Below are positions 35,601 through 46,800 of a stretch of 64,000 nt of DNA, in pieces. Below the pieces are notes generated by a model that was not told where the DNA came from, did not search any database, and worked only from the letters and a program-made list of their open reading frames with translations. Where the stretch lies: positions 17,501,118-17,565,117 of the forward strand of contig NC_087078.1 in the NCBI RefSeq assembly GCF_026151205.1. The letters run 5' to 3'. The number at the start of each line of letters is the position of its first letter. Positions within the stretch are counted from its first letter, which is position 1. Position numbers and translations under genes: made by a program. The stretch comes from Bolinopsis microptera. Its lineage: Eukaryota; Ctenophora; Tentaculata; Lobata; Bolinopsidae.

Positions 35601-36647
35601 TCCTCCTGAGTCCTCCTCCTGGGTCCTTCTCCTCCTAGGTCCTCCTCCTTCTCCTCCTCAGTCCTTCTCCTCCTCCTCCTCAGTCCTCCTCCTCCTCCCT
35701 CTCAGTCATCCTCCTCAGCCATCCTCCTCAGTCCTCCTCCTCCTCCTCAGTCCTCATCCTCATCGTCCTCTTCAGTCCTCCTCTTCCTGGGTCCTCTTCC
35801 TCCTCTTCATCCTCCTCCTCTTCCTCCTCAGTCCTCAGTCCTCAGTCCTCAGTCCTCCTCCTCATCCTTCTCGTCAGTCCTCCTCCTCCTCAGTCCTCCC
35901 CAGTCCCCCTCCTCCTATTCAGTCCTCCTCCTCCTCCTCAGTTCTCCTCAGTCCTCCTCCTTCTCATTCCTCCTAAGTCCTCCTCCTGAGTCTTCCTCCT
36001 CTTTTCCTCCTGAGTCCTCCTCCTGGTTCATCCTCCTCCTAGTTCCTCCACCTTCTCCTTCTCCTCCTCAGTCCTTCTCCTCCTCCTCCTCCTCCTCAGT
36101 CATCCTCTTCAGTACTCCTGAGTCCTCCTCCTTCTCAGTCCTTTTCCTGAGTTCTCCTCCTCCTCCTCGTGAGTCCTCCTTCTGGGTCCTCCTCCTAGGT
36201 CCTCCACCTTCTCCTCCTCAGTCCTACTCCTCCTCCTCAGTCCTTTTCCTCTTCCTCCTCCTCCTCCTCCCTCTCAGTCATCCTCCTCAGCCATCCTCCT
36301 CAGCCATCCTCCTCAGTAGTCCTCAGTCCTCCTCCTTCTCAGTCCTCCTCAGTCCTCTTCCTGAGTCCTCATCCTCCTCCTTCTCCTCCTGAGTCCTCCT
36401 CCTGGGTCATCCTCCTCCTAGATCCTCCTCCTTCTCCAATCATACATCTACGTCTCCAGTGTCTCCAATGTCTCCAATGTCTCCAAAAGCTTTGTCTCCA
36501 ATGTCTCCAATGTCCCCAATGTCTCCAATGTCTCCAAAAGCTGTGTCTCCAATGTCTCCAATGTCTCCAGGACATGTCTCTGCACCCTATCTTTTCAAAA
36601 AAGACAAAAGACATTGGAGACATTGGAGACATGTCACCCCCCCTATA
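32637..36647. repeat. 4-kb pyrimidine-rich satellite flanked by inverted GGAGACATT arrays
   Basis: The core (about 32926-36435) is almost pure C/T with AG interruptions, built from TCC and TCCTCAGTCC words. There are higher-order copies: a nearly identical 791-bp direct duplication (for example 32981 against 33772), then units of about 635 and 680 bp (a shared TCCTCCTAAG at 34651, 35286 and 35968). The left flank (32695-32925) is a GGAGACATT array and the right flank (36450-36640) is the same array in the opposite orientation. The outermost ends also match in inverted form: TATA, a G-run, then GTGACATGTCTCC on the left and its complement on the right. The long open frames here are products of the repeats, not genes. 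Confidence 0.9.
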
Positions 36648-36666
36648 AATAACTGCTACGTCAAAG

Positions 36667-36753
36667 TAACTAACTCCCTTCAGTACTAGCTAGATGTTAG
36701 GAAGTGATAATAACTAACTCCCCCCAGTACTAGCTTGATGTTAGGAAGTGATA
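36667..36753 (+). repeat. 43-bp tandem duplication of the NOB1 start region
   Basis: Copy 1 (36667-36709) and copy 2 (36711-36753) both contain an acceptor-like CAG, then TACTAGCT and GATGTTAGGAAGTGATA. Copy 2 contains the NOB1 ATG (36738). Copy 1 has an ATG at 36694 that opens an eight-codon frame ending in TAA at 36715-36717, a potential upstream ORF. Confidence 0.85.
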
Positions 36754-38729
36754 CACTTCTCGACCATCTGGTCGTAGACACTGGGCCTCTTATTCGCAAC
36801 ATAAAGTTTGATAAATTAGCTCAGAGATTAGTTACGACTCGGGGAGTGCTGCAGGAAGTCAAAGATGCTTTCACCAGACAGAAGTTAGTTGTTACTACAC
36901 ACTGCTAGAAATATCTGGTGTTAAATTTTAATGTTTATCAGCAATTTATCTGACTGCTCACTGCTCAAACTTTTCACACTGACTGCTCACACTTTTCACT
37001 TTTCACACTGCTCACACCACTCTTTCAGTAGAATGATTTTCCAAAAATATATCTTGATCTTATACATTCCACTCTCTCTCGCAGACTAGAATTGCTTCCA
37101 ATGGAGATAGAAGAACAACGACCTTCTGATAAAAGTCTGAAATTTGTGTTGGATTTTGCTAAACAAACAGGGGACGTACGGAGTTTATCTAACACTGATT
37201 TAGCTGGTAATTATTGTGTATATACGCTCATTAAGACAAGCCTTTAATGAAATGAAGCGCATTCTGCATTTTTTAATACTTTAACTGCCAACATAAAATC
37301 AACCAATCTGTTTGATTAACAAATTAACAAATTTTAGTTAAATTGTTTAATCAAAACAAAGTAACTATTTTCAGTGGTCGCTCTTACGTATGATTTGGAG
37401 AGTAGTTTAAACGGAACAGAGCATCTGAGGAAAAGTCCTGTTACTACCATCAAGGTTAACGAAGGGTTTGGAGATGATAAAATAACCAACTTAGCTGGTA
37501 AGAGCCAATATTTTCTATTTCTCCGTAAAAATATCGTTTCAATTTTTGTTATCTAAAATATTATATAATACGTACCAGCTATATACTCTATTTACAGATC
37601 ATATTAAGTACACAATTTCTCAATTATTCCCGGTAATTATGCCCTGAAACAAACTCAATTTGTTCAGGTTTCTACGTCCCAAAATCCATGGCCAGTTCAA
37701 CCTCCTCCCGCACTACTTCCATCAGCACAACAGCTAAACCGGACACAATTGAACCTATAATCGAGGACGATTCTGTCGAGGGTGATTCTGTCGAGGGTGA
37801 TCTTACTGATTGTCTGAACCAGTGCGAGCTGGATGAGGGCTGGACGACTGTCCCTAAAAAGAAGAATGAGGCTGATGATGGGGAGATGGAAGAGTTTATT
37901 TTACCTGACGATATACTGGTATCTGCAGGTATTGATTATTCAACTTTTCAAAGATAAAAGATCCATTTTATGTTTCATTATTAGGTTTCTTAGTTCTTGG
38001 TACGAATTAATTTGTTCAAACTCTCTGTACGTAGTGTACCTGTAGCCAGAAAATAACTTTGTCTTTAATTCAGATGATGACATAGAATTAGAAGATGAAG
38101 AATACGAATTTGACGATAACGATGACGACTGGATAACACCCTCCAACATATCAGAGAAGAAAACAGAATCTCTCCTCTCCATAAAAGTGGGATGTGCCAC
38201 CACTGACTTTGCAATGCAGAACTTGCTCCTTCAGATCGGATTACATGTAGTCAGTGTGGATGGCATGCTTATTAAATACGCTAAAATATACGTCCTCAAA
38301 TGTACAGCTTGCTTCACAGTCGTTCAAGACTGCAGCAATGTGTTCTGTACTAAGTGCGGTAACAAAACTCTAGAGAAAGTAGCAGTAACAGTAGACGAGG
38401 ATGGTATCACGTGGTATCAGAGATTGAGCAGGAAACCCAGGACAGGGCGAGGTGTGAGGTTCTCTCTTCCTAAACCTCAGGGGGGAAGACAGGCGGCTAA
38501 CAGTCCGTGGATAACACCAGATCAACCTGATAAAGTTCACAAAATGGCGAGTAATTTTAAGAGCTCTGTTGATGTGATGAGCGGGGATTTTGTTAAGTCG
38601 GGCAGTCCGTTCGGGACGACAAATGTTGATTCTAAAGCCTTCCAATTCAAACAAAGTGCGGGGAGACGCTCAAATCCTAACGAGAGGACGAAACGAACGG
38701 GAAATAGGAAAAAGAAGAAGAGATCATGA
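36738..38729 (+). CDS. NOB1: NOB1, PIN-domain ribosome maturation endonuclease
   Basis: NOB1 cleaves the 3' end of 18S pre-rRNA during late 40S maturation. Exons are 36738-36883, 37085-37206, 37375-37497, 37668-37928 and 38074-38729, summing to 1308 nt and 435 residues, close to known NOB1 proteins. The N-terminal PIN domain has VVDTGPLIRNIKF with the catalytic Asp, VLQEVKDAF, and SLSNTDLAVVALTYDLE. An acidic linker (DDIELEDEEYEF) follows. The zinc ribbon has CTACF and CTKCG, and KVAVTVDEDG follows it. The C-terminus ends in KKKKRS. All introns are GT-AG. The gene begins about 90 bp after the 4-kb satellite and is followed by DPY30 after 257 bp, with no canonical AATAAA seen between. Confidence 0.95.
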
Positions 38730-38986
38730 AATATTTGAGCGAGTTTTTAAGTTTTATCTTTTTCTGACCTTGTGACCGACAATTTCTGACTAAATTATTA
38801 CTGTGGGTATTATTATTTGAGCCGTTACCTCTTTTATTTTAGACCACAGCGTTTTCATCGGCCTCTTTTTGCTATTATTTAATTAAAGGCTGTACAGTGT
38901 ACCCTTCCTGATTCCTCACAAAACCTTCTTGATCCCATGAGACTTGAGACTGTTTATATTTAACCAAAGATCATTATAGGAAGAAC

Positions 38987-39868
38987 ATGGCATCCTTATC
39001 CATCGACGCTGCTAATGTAAGTTGACTCCACTTAGTTTTATTGATTTATACTGTATCATTGTTAACTTGTATTGATGTTCATCCAGCACGTACCTGCATG
39101 ACGGTGAACGTTACTAAGGTGATACTTTATGTAACGCGCAGCGCCGAACTATTTTAGTGTGTTGAGAAGAACTATTTTGTCATTTCGCTTGCGCGTCGCG
39201 GTAAAACTTCCAATCTCGTGGTAACAAAACAAAAAACTATCCAGATAGGTCTCACGCCCTAAAATGAGCAACAAACAACCCTTAGGGCCATATCACAGCA
39301 ACCCCGCCCACCATGCGATGCTATATCTCAAAATGCAGAAGCTGAACTTAAATTACCATCTGCGAGTTGCGTCTTGAATGAGAATTCCTTTCCAGTGGAG
39401 TAAAGATGTCACCCTTTCAATACTAAATAGCCATGCCTATTAAATGCCACTTCCTCATCTCGATAATTTCATAATGTTATCACTAACATTATACTCTTTC
39501 TACAGAAGCTAGCTGCTGGGGAAGCAGAGGCAGCCAAACGCTCCAAAGATAAAGCCGAACTCCAGGCTATGCCAACCAGAACTTACCTCGATCAAACTGT
39601 CGTCCCTATCCTTCTGCAGGGACTTGGTGTTCTTGCCAAAGAAAGGTTGGATATATTCTTTTTAAATATTCGTTTATCGTCTTAAAACTGTCATTATGCT
39701 ACCGGATACAATTACTTAATATCTAACTTTTTCGATCGGCGAACCTGTCTTATTTCCAATAGGCACAAAATGATTGTGAATTCTAATAAACGATTTTTCA
39801 GGCCACCAAACCCTATCGAGTATCTCGCAGCATTCCTCCTCAAAAACAAACATCTTTACGAAGACTAG
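38987..39868 (+). CDS. DPY30: DPY30, COMPASS/MLL methyltransferase subunit
   Basis: DPY30 is a small dimerising core subunit of H3K4 methyltransferase complexes, binding ASH2L. Exons are 38987-39016, 39506-39645 and 39802-39868, summing to 237 nt (78 residues). The Dpy-30 motif is complete: [20 protein letters not shown] then [18 protein letters not shown]. The protein is slightly shorter at the N-terminus than the vertebrate form (about 99 residues), as is usual outside vertebrates. The ATG is placed by an exon encoding [10 protein letters not shown] and ending at a GTAAGT donor; an acceptor-like AG ends at 38979. It lies on the same strand as NOB1 and EXOSC1. Confidence 0.95.
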
Positions 39869-40309
39869 AGTTCCATCTTATTGCAATTAGCTTTTCTTAA
39901 TCATACTATTTAAAGGAGAATCAGACGATTTTTTAACGAAACATCTGAATTAAAATCACAGCCAATTAGTTAATGGCCGCAATTAGTATTTTAAATTGTG
40001 TTATCAGTCAATAACCTTACAAGATAATTGGACACTACTGGACGATTTATTTATGAAGCTGCTGCGATATTTATTTGCGTTAGTATTTTTGTACAGACTA
40101 AAATCGTGTCCGAAACAATAGTTTTCCTTTGAAAAATATTTAAGTAATATACTTAAACCGACGTTCACGAAATTGAATATTTGAATATGCGGTTTTTCTT
40201 CAATTGTATGAAAACTCGAACGACAATTTAAATTTTATGCATTTTGTATCCTATCTCTAGCAAATCTATCTCCATTTTAAAGACTTATGGCCACTACTTA
40301 TTTTAGAAG

Positions 40310-43091
40310 ATGGTGACAGCGCCTAAAAAGGTCGTTCCAGGAGATCAGATATGTAAATACGATGAGAACTGTGTCTTAGGAGGAGGACTGCACGTTCACC
40401 AGGGCATCGTGTACTCAACTCTACTCGGTACGAATTTTAATTAAAAACAAAATCCTTTCAGAAATTCGTCACAGAATTGTCGCATTGACTTCAGAATATT
40501 ATTTAAACTCCGTTTTTCTTTAAATTACACCAAATAAAAACAATAATAAGATCAATCATGAGTCATGACATGCATCAAAAATTAATATCCTAGAGAAATA
40601 AAATAATAATATCCTAGAGAAAATAAATATCCTAGAGAAATAAAATAGGCAATAGAATTCCAAAATAAACCCCGACCGCTTCAATTAGTAACAGGGTTTC
40701 TCCCGCTCATTATGCTAAAATCTAAGCAGCAACACTTGATTCAGGTTTTCTGAAAACAGAACAGAAAGGTGAATTGAAGGAGATCAGCGTAGAACGAGTA
40801 AACTCTGACATCACCTTGACGGCTCTACCCAAATCTAACGATATTATCACATGCAAGGTTGTATCCGTCAACCCGCGCCAAGTTAAAGTTCTCATCCTCT
40901 CAGTGCAAGGGAAAAGACTTCCACAACATTTCAGAGGTTAGCTGCTAATGCAAAATGTTTAATTTTTTAAACAGACTGATGTCCAAGTGTGATAGCTCTA
41001 AAGTCGGTAAAACTGATCTTGCCTCCGCCGGTTAAGTCCTCGCTGTGTAACAGACTAACAATGTCAGTAGAGGGTATCCCCACATCAGCTTGCTGTAACG
41101 CCTCCGCCATCTCTTCGTAGCTCACCTGATCGGATAGACTCAGTGGTGAATGTGTTTTAATAATAGCGTAGTAGAATTAAAATGTTACCGTACGTAATTT
41201 TCATCACTGAGTATCTTTAGTAACAATCATGAATTTCAACGACAATTCTCGCAAATTTAAATGGTGGATATAATCTCGTTATTTTCGCAACAAGTTAAAC
41301 AATTGTGAGAGTTAGTGAGATTACTGAAGATTATTAAAAAAACGTATTCTATTATGCAAGATCACTAAAACTTCGGCTTACAGTTCGCTATTGTCGCAAA
41401 TTATAAGAGGAAATACGATTGTCTCCAAATTAGCTTTTAAGAAGCCACGAAAATAAGTCCTGCTGATTTATATAAGTTGGTTACCTCGCCATTATCATCA
41501 GCGTCGATCATATTAAAGGCATCCAAGATATCATCCCCCGTGAACAAATGCGCCAATATCTCCTCTAAATACGTCAACAACTCGTCGAAATCCACCGTCC
41601 CTTTACAGATATTGTATATTAAACGTCTGTAGAATTCGGGGTTTAAAATATATTTAAATTTCCGAGGTGGACAAGTAACAAGTTTGGGCAGCTAAAAGGT
41701 GAAAAATGACAAACCACTCAATCATGATCACCACTAAATGAAAATACATGTTTAAACTGAGGGGATAATCCTAAATAATGTAAAACTTCTACAAAACTCA
41801 CCGTCTTGATCAGTATCAACCTTCTCAAAAAACACTTGCAGATCATCCTTATTGGTGTTCACATTAAAATTAGCAAACATCCTCTCCAACTCATCCGGAC
41901 CCAACATTCCGTTGTTGTTCTGATCAAACTGCATGAAGAACCCCTCCATCTGCTCCATCTCCTCTGGGGTCAGTTTCAGATCAGACATTGACACAAAGTA
42001 CTCCGCAAACAATTCACAACAAGCTACTCAGCACACAAATCAGTACCAGGGCAGTACCGGGTTGGAATATTTCCACAATATGATGAAATATAAGGTATTT
42101 AGCTATTTTCCACCTACCAAAGCACTATGAGCGGAAACAGTAAAGAAACGATTATGATTGACAGTTAGATACTGTTGGGATATATTTAGACAACTCCCAA
42201 AGAAGCGTTTTGTGAGGCCTAAACGCCGAGGTAGACTCATAGCTTTGTGATTTGTTTCGTATGAAACATGGTTCACGCGCGTAGATCATATTTCGCTTGA
42301 GTTCAGTACTCGGTAGGATAGAAGTAGACTGTATATTAGTATAATTGCTTGCTTAGTGGTTATAAAATCATCATGTTGTGCGGAAATCTGAATTGTTAGC
42401 CCTCTTTATAAAGCAGGATATTATGGTGACCTCGTAGAATTACCTGCACTTAAAATGTCTCCATGTCCTTGTTGGATGTGATCCCCCATCTTGGCACTGG
42501 AAAAGACTGGCACTTGGCCGGCAAGACTAATTTCAACTTATCGAGTCAGTAAACTGCAAGGAAGTGCAAGTGATCATAACGATGAGTATTTAAAAATGTG
42601 CCTTTACAAGCATATACCTTTGACGTTGAGGACCAATCAATGAGCTCGTTTACAAATAAGTGGCCAATGTATTCAACCTCTAAATTTCTTTATTATATCT
42701 CCTTTGTTTCTCACGGTCTTAAAGGAAACCTAATGTACATAATTGAATAATAATCTACATAATCGCCCAAAAATCTTTCTTTAATCCGCCATTATCCTCT
42801 TACCTGGATCTAACTTCAGGTATTATTAAAAAGGAGGATATACGAGCAAAAGAAAAGGACTCAGTAATAGTCTACAAGTGCTACAGACCCGGCGATCTGG
42901 TGCTAGCTCGGGTTATCTCTATCGGAGACGCTGCTTCCTACTTCCTCTCCACGGCGGAGAATGAGTTAGGGGTGGTGTTCTCTCAGAGCAGCGAGGGGGT
43001 GAGCATGGTGCCGGTCAGTTGGTGTGAGATGAAGTGTCCACAGACTAACACCATGGAGTACAGGAAGGTCGCTAAAGTTATCGCCCGGTGA
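40310..43091 (+). CDS. EXOSC1: EXOSC1 (CSL4), RNA exosome cap subunit
   Basis: CSL4 is an S1-domain cap protein of the RNA exosome, which degrades and trims nuclear and cytoplasmic RNA. Exons are 40310-40427, 40745-40936 and 42820-43091, totalling 582 nt (193 residues; the human protein is about 195). The N-terminal domain has VPGDQICKYDENCVLGGGLH; the S1 region follows with YRPGDLVLARVISIGDA. The C-terminal zinc-ribbon region keeps the MKCP part (VSWCEMKCPQT), ending VAKVIAR. Intron 2 (40937-42819) is far longer than the others and contains a complete EF-hand gene on the opposite strand. An AATAAA lies near 43538. An acceptor-like TTATTTTAG ends at 40306, three bases before the ATG. Confidence 0.95.
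40967..41988 (-). CDS. Four-EF-hand calcium-binding protein, nested in an EXOSC1 intron
   Basis: Exons (minus) are 41802-41988, 41485-41600 and 40967-41125, totalling 462 nt and 153 residues, the size of a calmodulin/troponin-C-like protein. EF1 is DQNNNGMLGPDE, EF2 is split by an intron (DTDQDG then TVDFDE), EF3 is DADDNGEVSYEE. EF4 (EDLTGGGKISFTD) is degenerate, so three calcium sites are likely. Start at MSDLKLTPEEMEQ; an upstream extension begins with TTG and was not used. The exon 2 acceptor was chosen because it restores the EF2 loop in frame; an AG further upstream gives frame conflict. The whole gene lies in EXOSC1 intron 2, and its stop codon is only 30 nt from EXOSC1 exon 2, so its 3' UTR probably runs antisense to that exon. 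Confidence 0.85.
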
Positions 43092-43807
43092 TAGTTATCC
43101 CGAGATGGAATTTTGATTAAGATGTTTTTAAATATTATGGTTTATGAGTTTAACCGCTGTTTTTTGGGTAGGATGCCTTTAATTAAGTTTCTTTCTTTTC
43201 GCTTTAAATTATAAATTCTGTGACTGACGGAGAGAAACTAACTAAGAGGCACAATTTTATTTATGACTAATTTATTATATATGATTAGTATACACCAAAC
43301 TATGGACCATTAAATATCTGACGAAATTAATACCGGTCCAGCTGTTGTTCAGGAAATCGGATCAAGTGCCGGAATTTTGCTTTAAAGTTTTTGTGGGTGC
43401 CGGAATAAGCTGCATTTTTTAATGGCGCCGGATGTTTATTGTTAAGTTCTCAATTCTCATTTCCAATTATTTTATCGAATTTAAACGGAGGTTTCACTGT
43501 ACCAAGTTAAATTATTCGCACAATTAGATCAACATTCAATAAAGCCAAAAAATGTGCCAAAACTTGAATAGTCATGGAAAAAATAATTATAGTTCAAGTG
43601 AAGTACCGTATACAAGAATTTGTAAATACCCACAACATTTATCTTGATAATGGAAAATAACATACTTTTGCAATACTTAATCAACAGAATTTCTTATTTT
43701 GAAATCAGCGTTGTACTGAGTTAATAAACCCAAAGACCATATATCGCCTCTTAGTCTCCTGTAACATTAAAAACCTGTCCCAACAAGAGTTCGACATTCC
43801 CTCTGAT
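43092..43807. other. Convergent 3' region of EXOSC1 and the Gly/Pro-rich gene
   Basis: No gene. It holds the EXOSC1 3' UTR (AATAAA near 43538) and presumably the 3' UTR of the minus-strand structural protein, whose stop is at 43808. The two genes converge over about 700 bp. Confidence 0.5.
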
Positions 43808-46800
43808 TTAGTAAGTGTATCGATAAGGGCACGATCTATAAGTTGGGTAGTTGTAGCGGTAGGGACAGTAGCTGTATCCGTAGGTGCTGGCTCTTCCAAG
43901 AGTGCTGCCTGCTCCTGATCCTGCTGAATAGCAAGGGCGATAGTAGTAGCAGGTGCACCCTCCTGTTCCTCCGCCTCCACCTCCGCCTCCTCCACCTCCG
44001 TTTCCTCCTGGTCCTCCTCCTCCACCTCCGTTTCCTCCTGGTCCGCCATTACCTCCCGGGCCTCCGCTACCACCGTCACCTCCGTTCCCGCTTGGTCCTC
44101 CATTGCCTCCTGGTCCGCCGGAACCATTCGGGCCTCCTGGGCCGCCAGATCCTTTATGGACAGGACAGTTGTTAGGAGTTTGTGCTCCACATGGGAATCC
44201 TCCGGGGCCGTCTCCACCTGGACCTCCTGGTCCTCCATCACCTCCTGGGCCTCCAGGTCCACCTGGACCGCCCGGCCCACTTGGGCCTCCAGGTCCACCC
44301 GGACCGCCCGGCCCACTTGGGCCTCCAGGTCCACCTGGACCGCCCGGCCCACTTGGGCCTCCGGGACCTCCATGAAGTGGACAACCTCCTGGTCCACCAT
44401 CACCTCCAGGGCCACCATCTCCTCCAGGACCACTTGGGCCTCCGGGACCTCTCTGAAGGGGATAGAATCCTGGACCTCCTGGACCACCTGGTCCACCATC
44501 GCCTCCGTCTCCCCCAGGTCCACTTGGGCCTCCGGGACCTCCATGAAGGGGACAGAATCCAGGGCCTCCTGGACCACCAGGCCCTCCTGGGCCACCTGGT
44601 CCACCTGGTCCTCCGGGATAGAAAGGACTGCTTCCCGGTCCATAAGGACTGTAAGGCCCGAATGGATCATCTTCAGGTCGGATTGGCTTTTTGCACGTTC
44701 TACACTTGCCATTTGGTGACTTTTTGCCACGTTTACCTGGTTTTTTAGAAGGCCCACAGCAGCCTCCATCATTGGAACCATTTGAAGAAGGTTCACTACT
44801 CTGTCCGCTTGGTCTTCTTCCACCTGGTCCTTTTGGACCACCATCTGATGGGTTACCTGGATTTGAGTCACTGTTTTTGGGTTTCTTAGGCTTTATACAA
44901 CAGCAACATGTACCATCACTATCTGGGTCAGAGTCAGTTGGATTGGAACCATTCGAATTATCTCCGGAGTTTGGACTCCTTTTCTTGGGTTTCTTGCCAT
45001 TCGGGTCAGAATCCTTAGGGTCATCTCCTGACTTTGGTCCTCCGTTTTTAGGTTTTTTATCATTTGGACCTTTTTTAGGTTTCTTTTTTCCACAGCACCC
45101 GACCGGCGCCGTTGCATCGGAGGGATCACTGGAAACACTCGTACCTGATGTAGTGCTTGGTCCTGATGTTGTGCTTGGTCCTGATGATCCACTGGATCCA
45201 CTTGTTTTTGAAATCGGTTCACCATCATCGGGTGATCCACATCGTGGGCAAGCACCTCCGTCTTTTGGTCCATTAGGATCAAGAGGTCCTCCCGGACGGA
45301 ACGGATTTCTTGCATCGTTTGGATTGTTAGGGTCGTACGGTCGATTTGGGCTATTTGGATCAAGTGGACCTCCTGGTCGGAAAGGATTTCTGGGGTCATT
45401 GGGATCTTTTGGATCATAAGGTATGTTGGGATTGTTTGGATCCAACGGTCCGCCTGGTCTGAATGGGTTGTTTTGGTCGTGTGGATTGAAGGGATCATAA
45501 GGTCGGTTAGGGTTGTTTGGGTCAAGTGGACCACCAGGTCTGTAAGGATTCCTGCAGTCGTCTGGGTTGTGAGGGTCGTATGGTACATTAGGGTTGTTCG
45601 GATCCAAAGGACCCCCAGGTCTGAATGGATTGTTCGGATCATTAGGATTGGCCGGGTCGTACGGACGATCAGGATTATTTGGGTCCAACGGACCACCTGG
45701 TCGGAAGGGATTGTTTGGGTCATCCACATCATAAGGGTTATAAGGCTTGTTGGGATTATTTGGATCCAATGGTCCCCCTGGTCTAAATGGATTGTTTGGA
45801 TTAGTTGGATCGTACGGGTTATATGGTTTCTTCGGATCATTAGGGTCATAAAGTCCCCCAGGACCGAATGGATCACCACCTGGACCTACTGGACCATGCC
45901 GACGACCACAAATGGGGCATTTTGGTCTTTTGCCTCCTGGACCTCCTGGACCGCCAGGCCCACCTGGACCTCCTGGACCTCCTGGACCGCCAGGTCCTCC
46001 GGGTCCACTGCCATCTGGGCAACGTCTGGGCTTTCTATTATTTGGTCCGTTTGGATCATTTGGTCCGCTTGGACCACCAGGACCTTTTGGTCCGCCTGAG
46101 TTTGGATCGTCTCCGTCTGATGGCGTCTTAGGCTTTCCTTTCTTCGGTTTTTTCTTTCCGCAGCATCCAACATCAGAATCGTCAGAACTTGAAGGAGATG
46201 ATTCATTGTCGCCATCTTTTGGATTTCTCCCTGAATCTGTTGTACTAGTTAGCCCAGTTCCTGATGTTTTTGAAGTTGCAGAAGAGTTTGTAGAGCCAAG
46301 TATGCTGGATAGTCCGGAGGAAGTGTCGTCATCGCTTGTATCAGGGTCTCCTTTCTTTCCCTTCTTTGGTTTCTTTCCTTTCTTTGGTTTCTTCTTACCG
46401 TTCTTCGGCTTTTTCGGTCCAAAGCATCCAAAACACCCGTCTGGTCCGCAACAATCTCCACAACACCCATCTGGTCCACAAAGTTTAGGGCAGCACTTTC
46501 CACAGCAACCATCAGGCCCACAGCATTTTCCACAGCATGCATCAGGACCGCAAAGTCCGCAACATCCACCTGGGCAACAACCATTAGGTCCACAACATGG
46601 ACCACAGCACCCATTGGGACCACAGCATCCTCCATTGTCATCATCATCACCATCATCTTCTGGAGAGCCAGGTAAGCCTAGACCACAGTGAGGGCACTCT
46701 TCAATTGGATTATCCTTTCCTTCTGATCCATTTGAACTTGCAGGTCCTTTGGGATCCTTTGGCTTTTTGGGACCACCGGGTCCTTTTGGATCCCTTGGGT

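Noticed and set aside
32637-36647. CRISPR-like array
   Set aside because: Units are low-complexity satellite without unique spacers, in eukaryotic DNA.
32597-36689. Long open frames in the satellite (for example 139 and 191 residues, Ser/Pro or Glu/Arg repeats)
   Set aside because: They follow from TCC and GGAGACATT repeats, which are open in several frames on both strands. No complex sequence or splice support.
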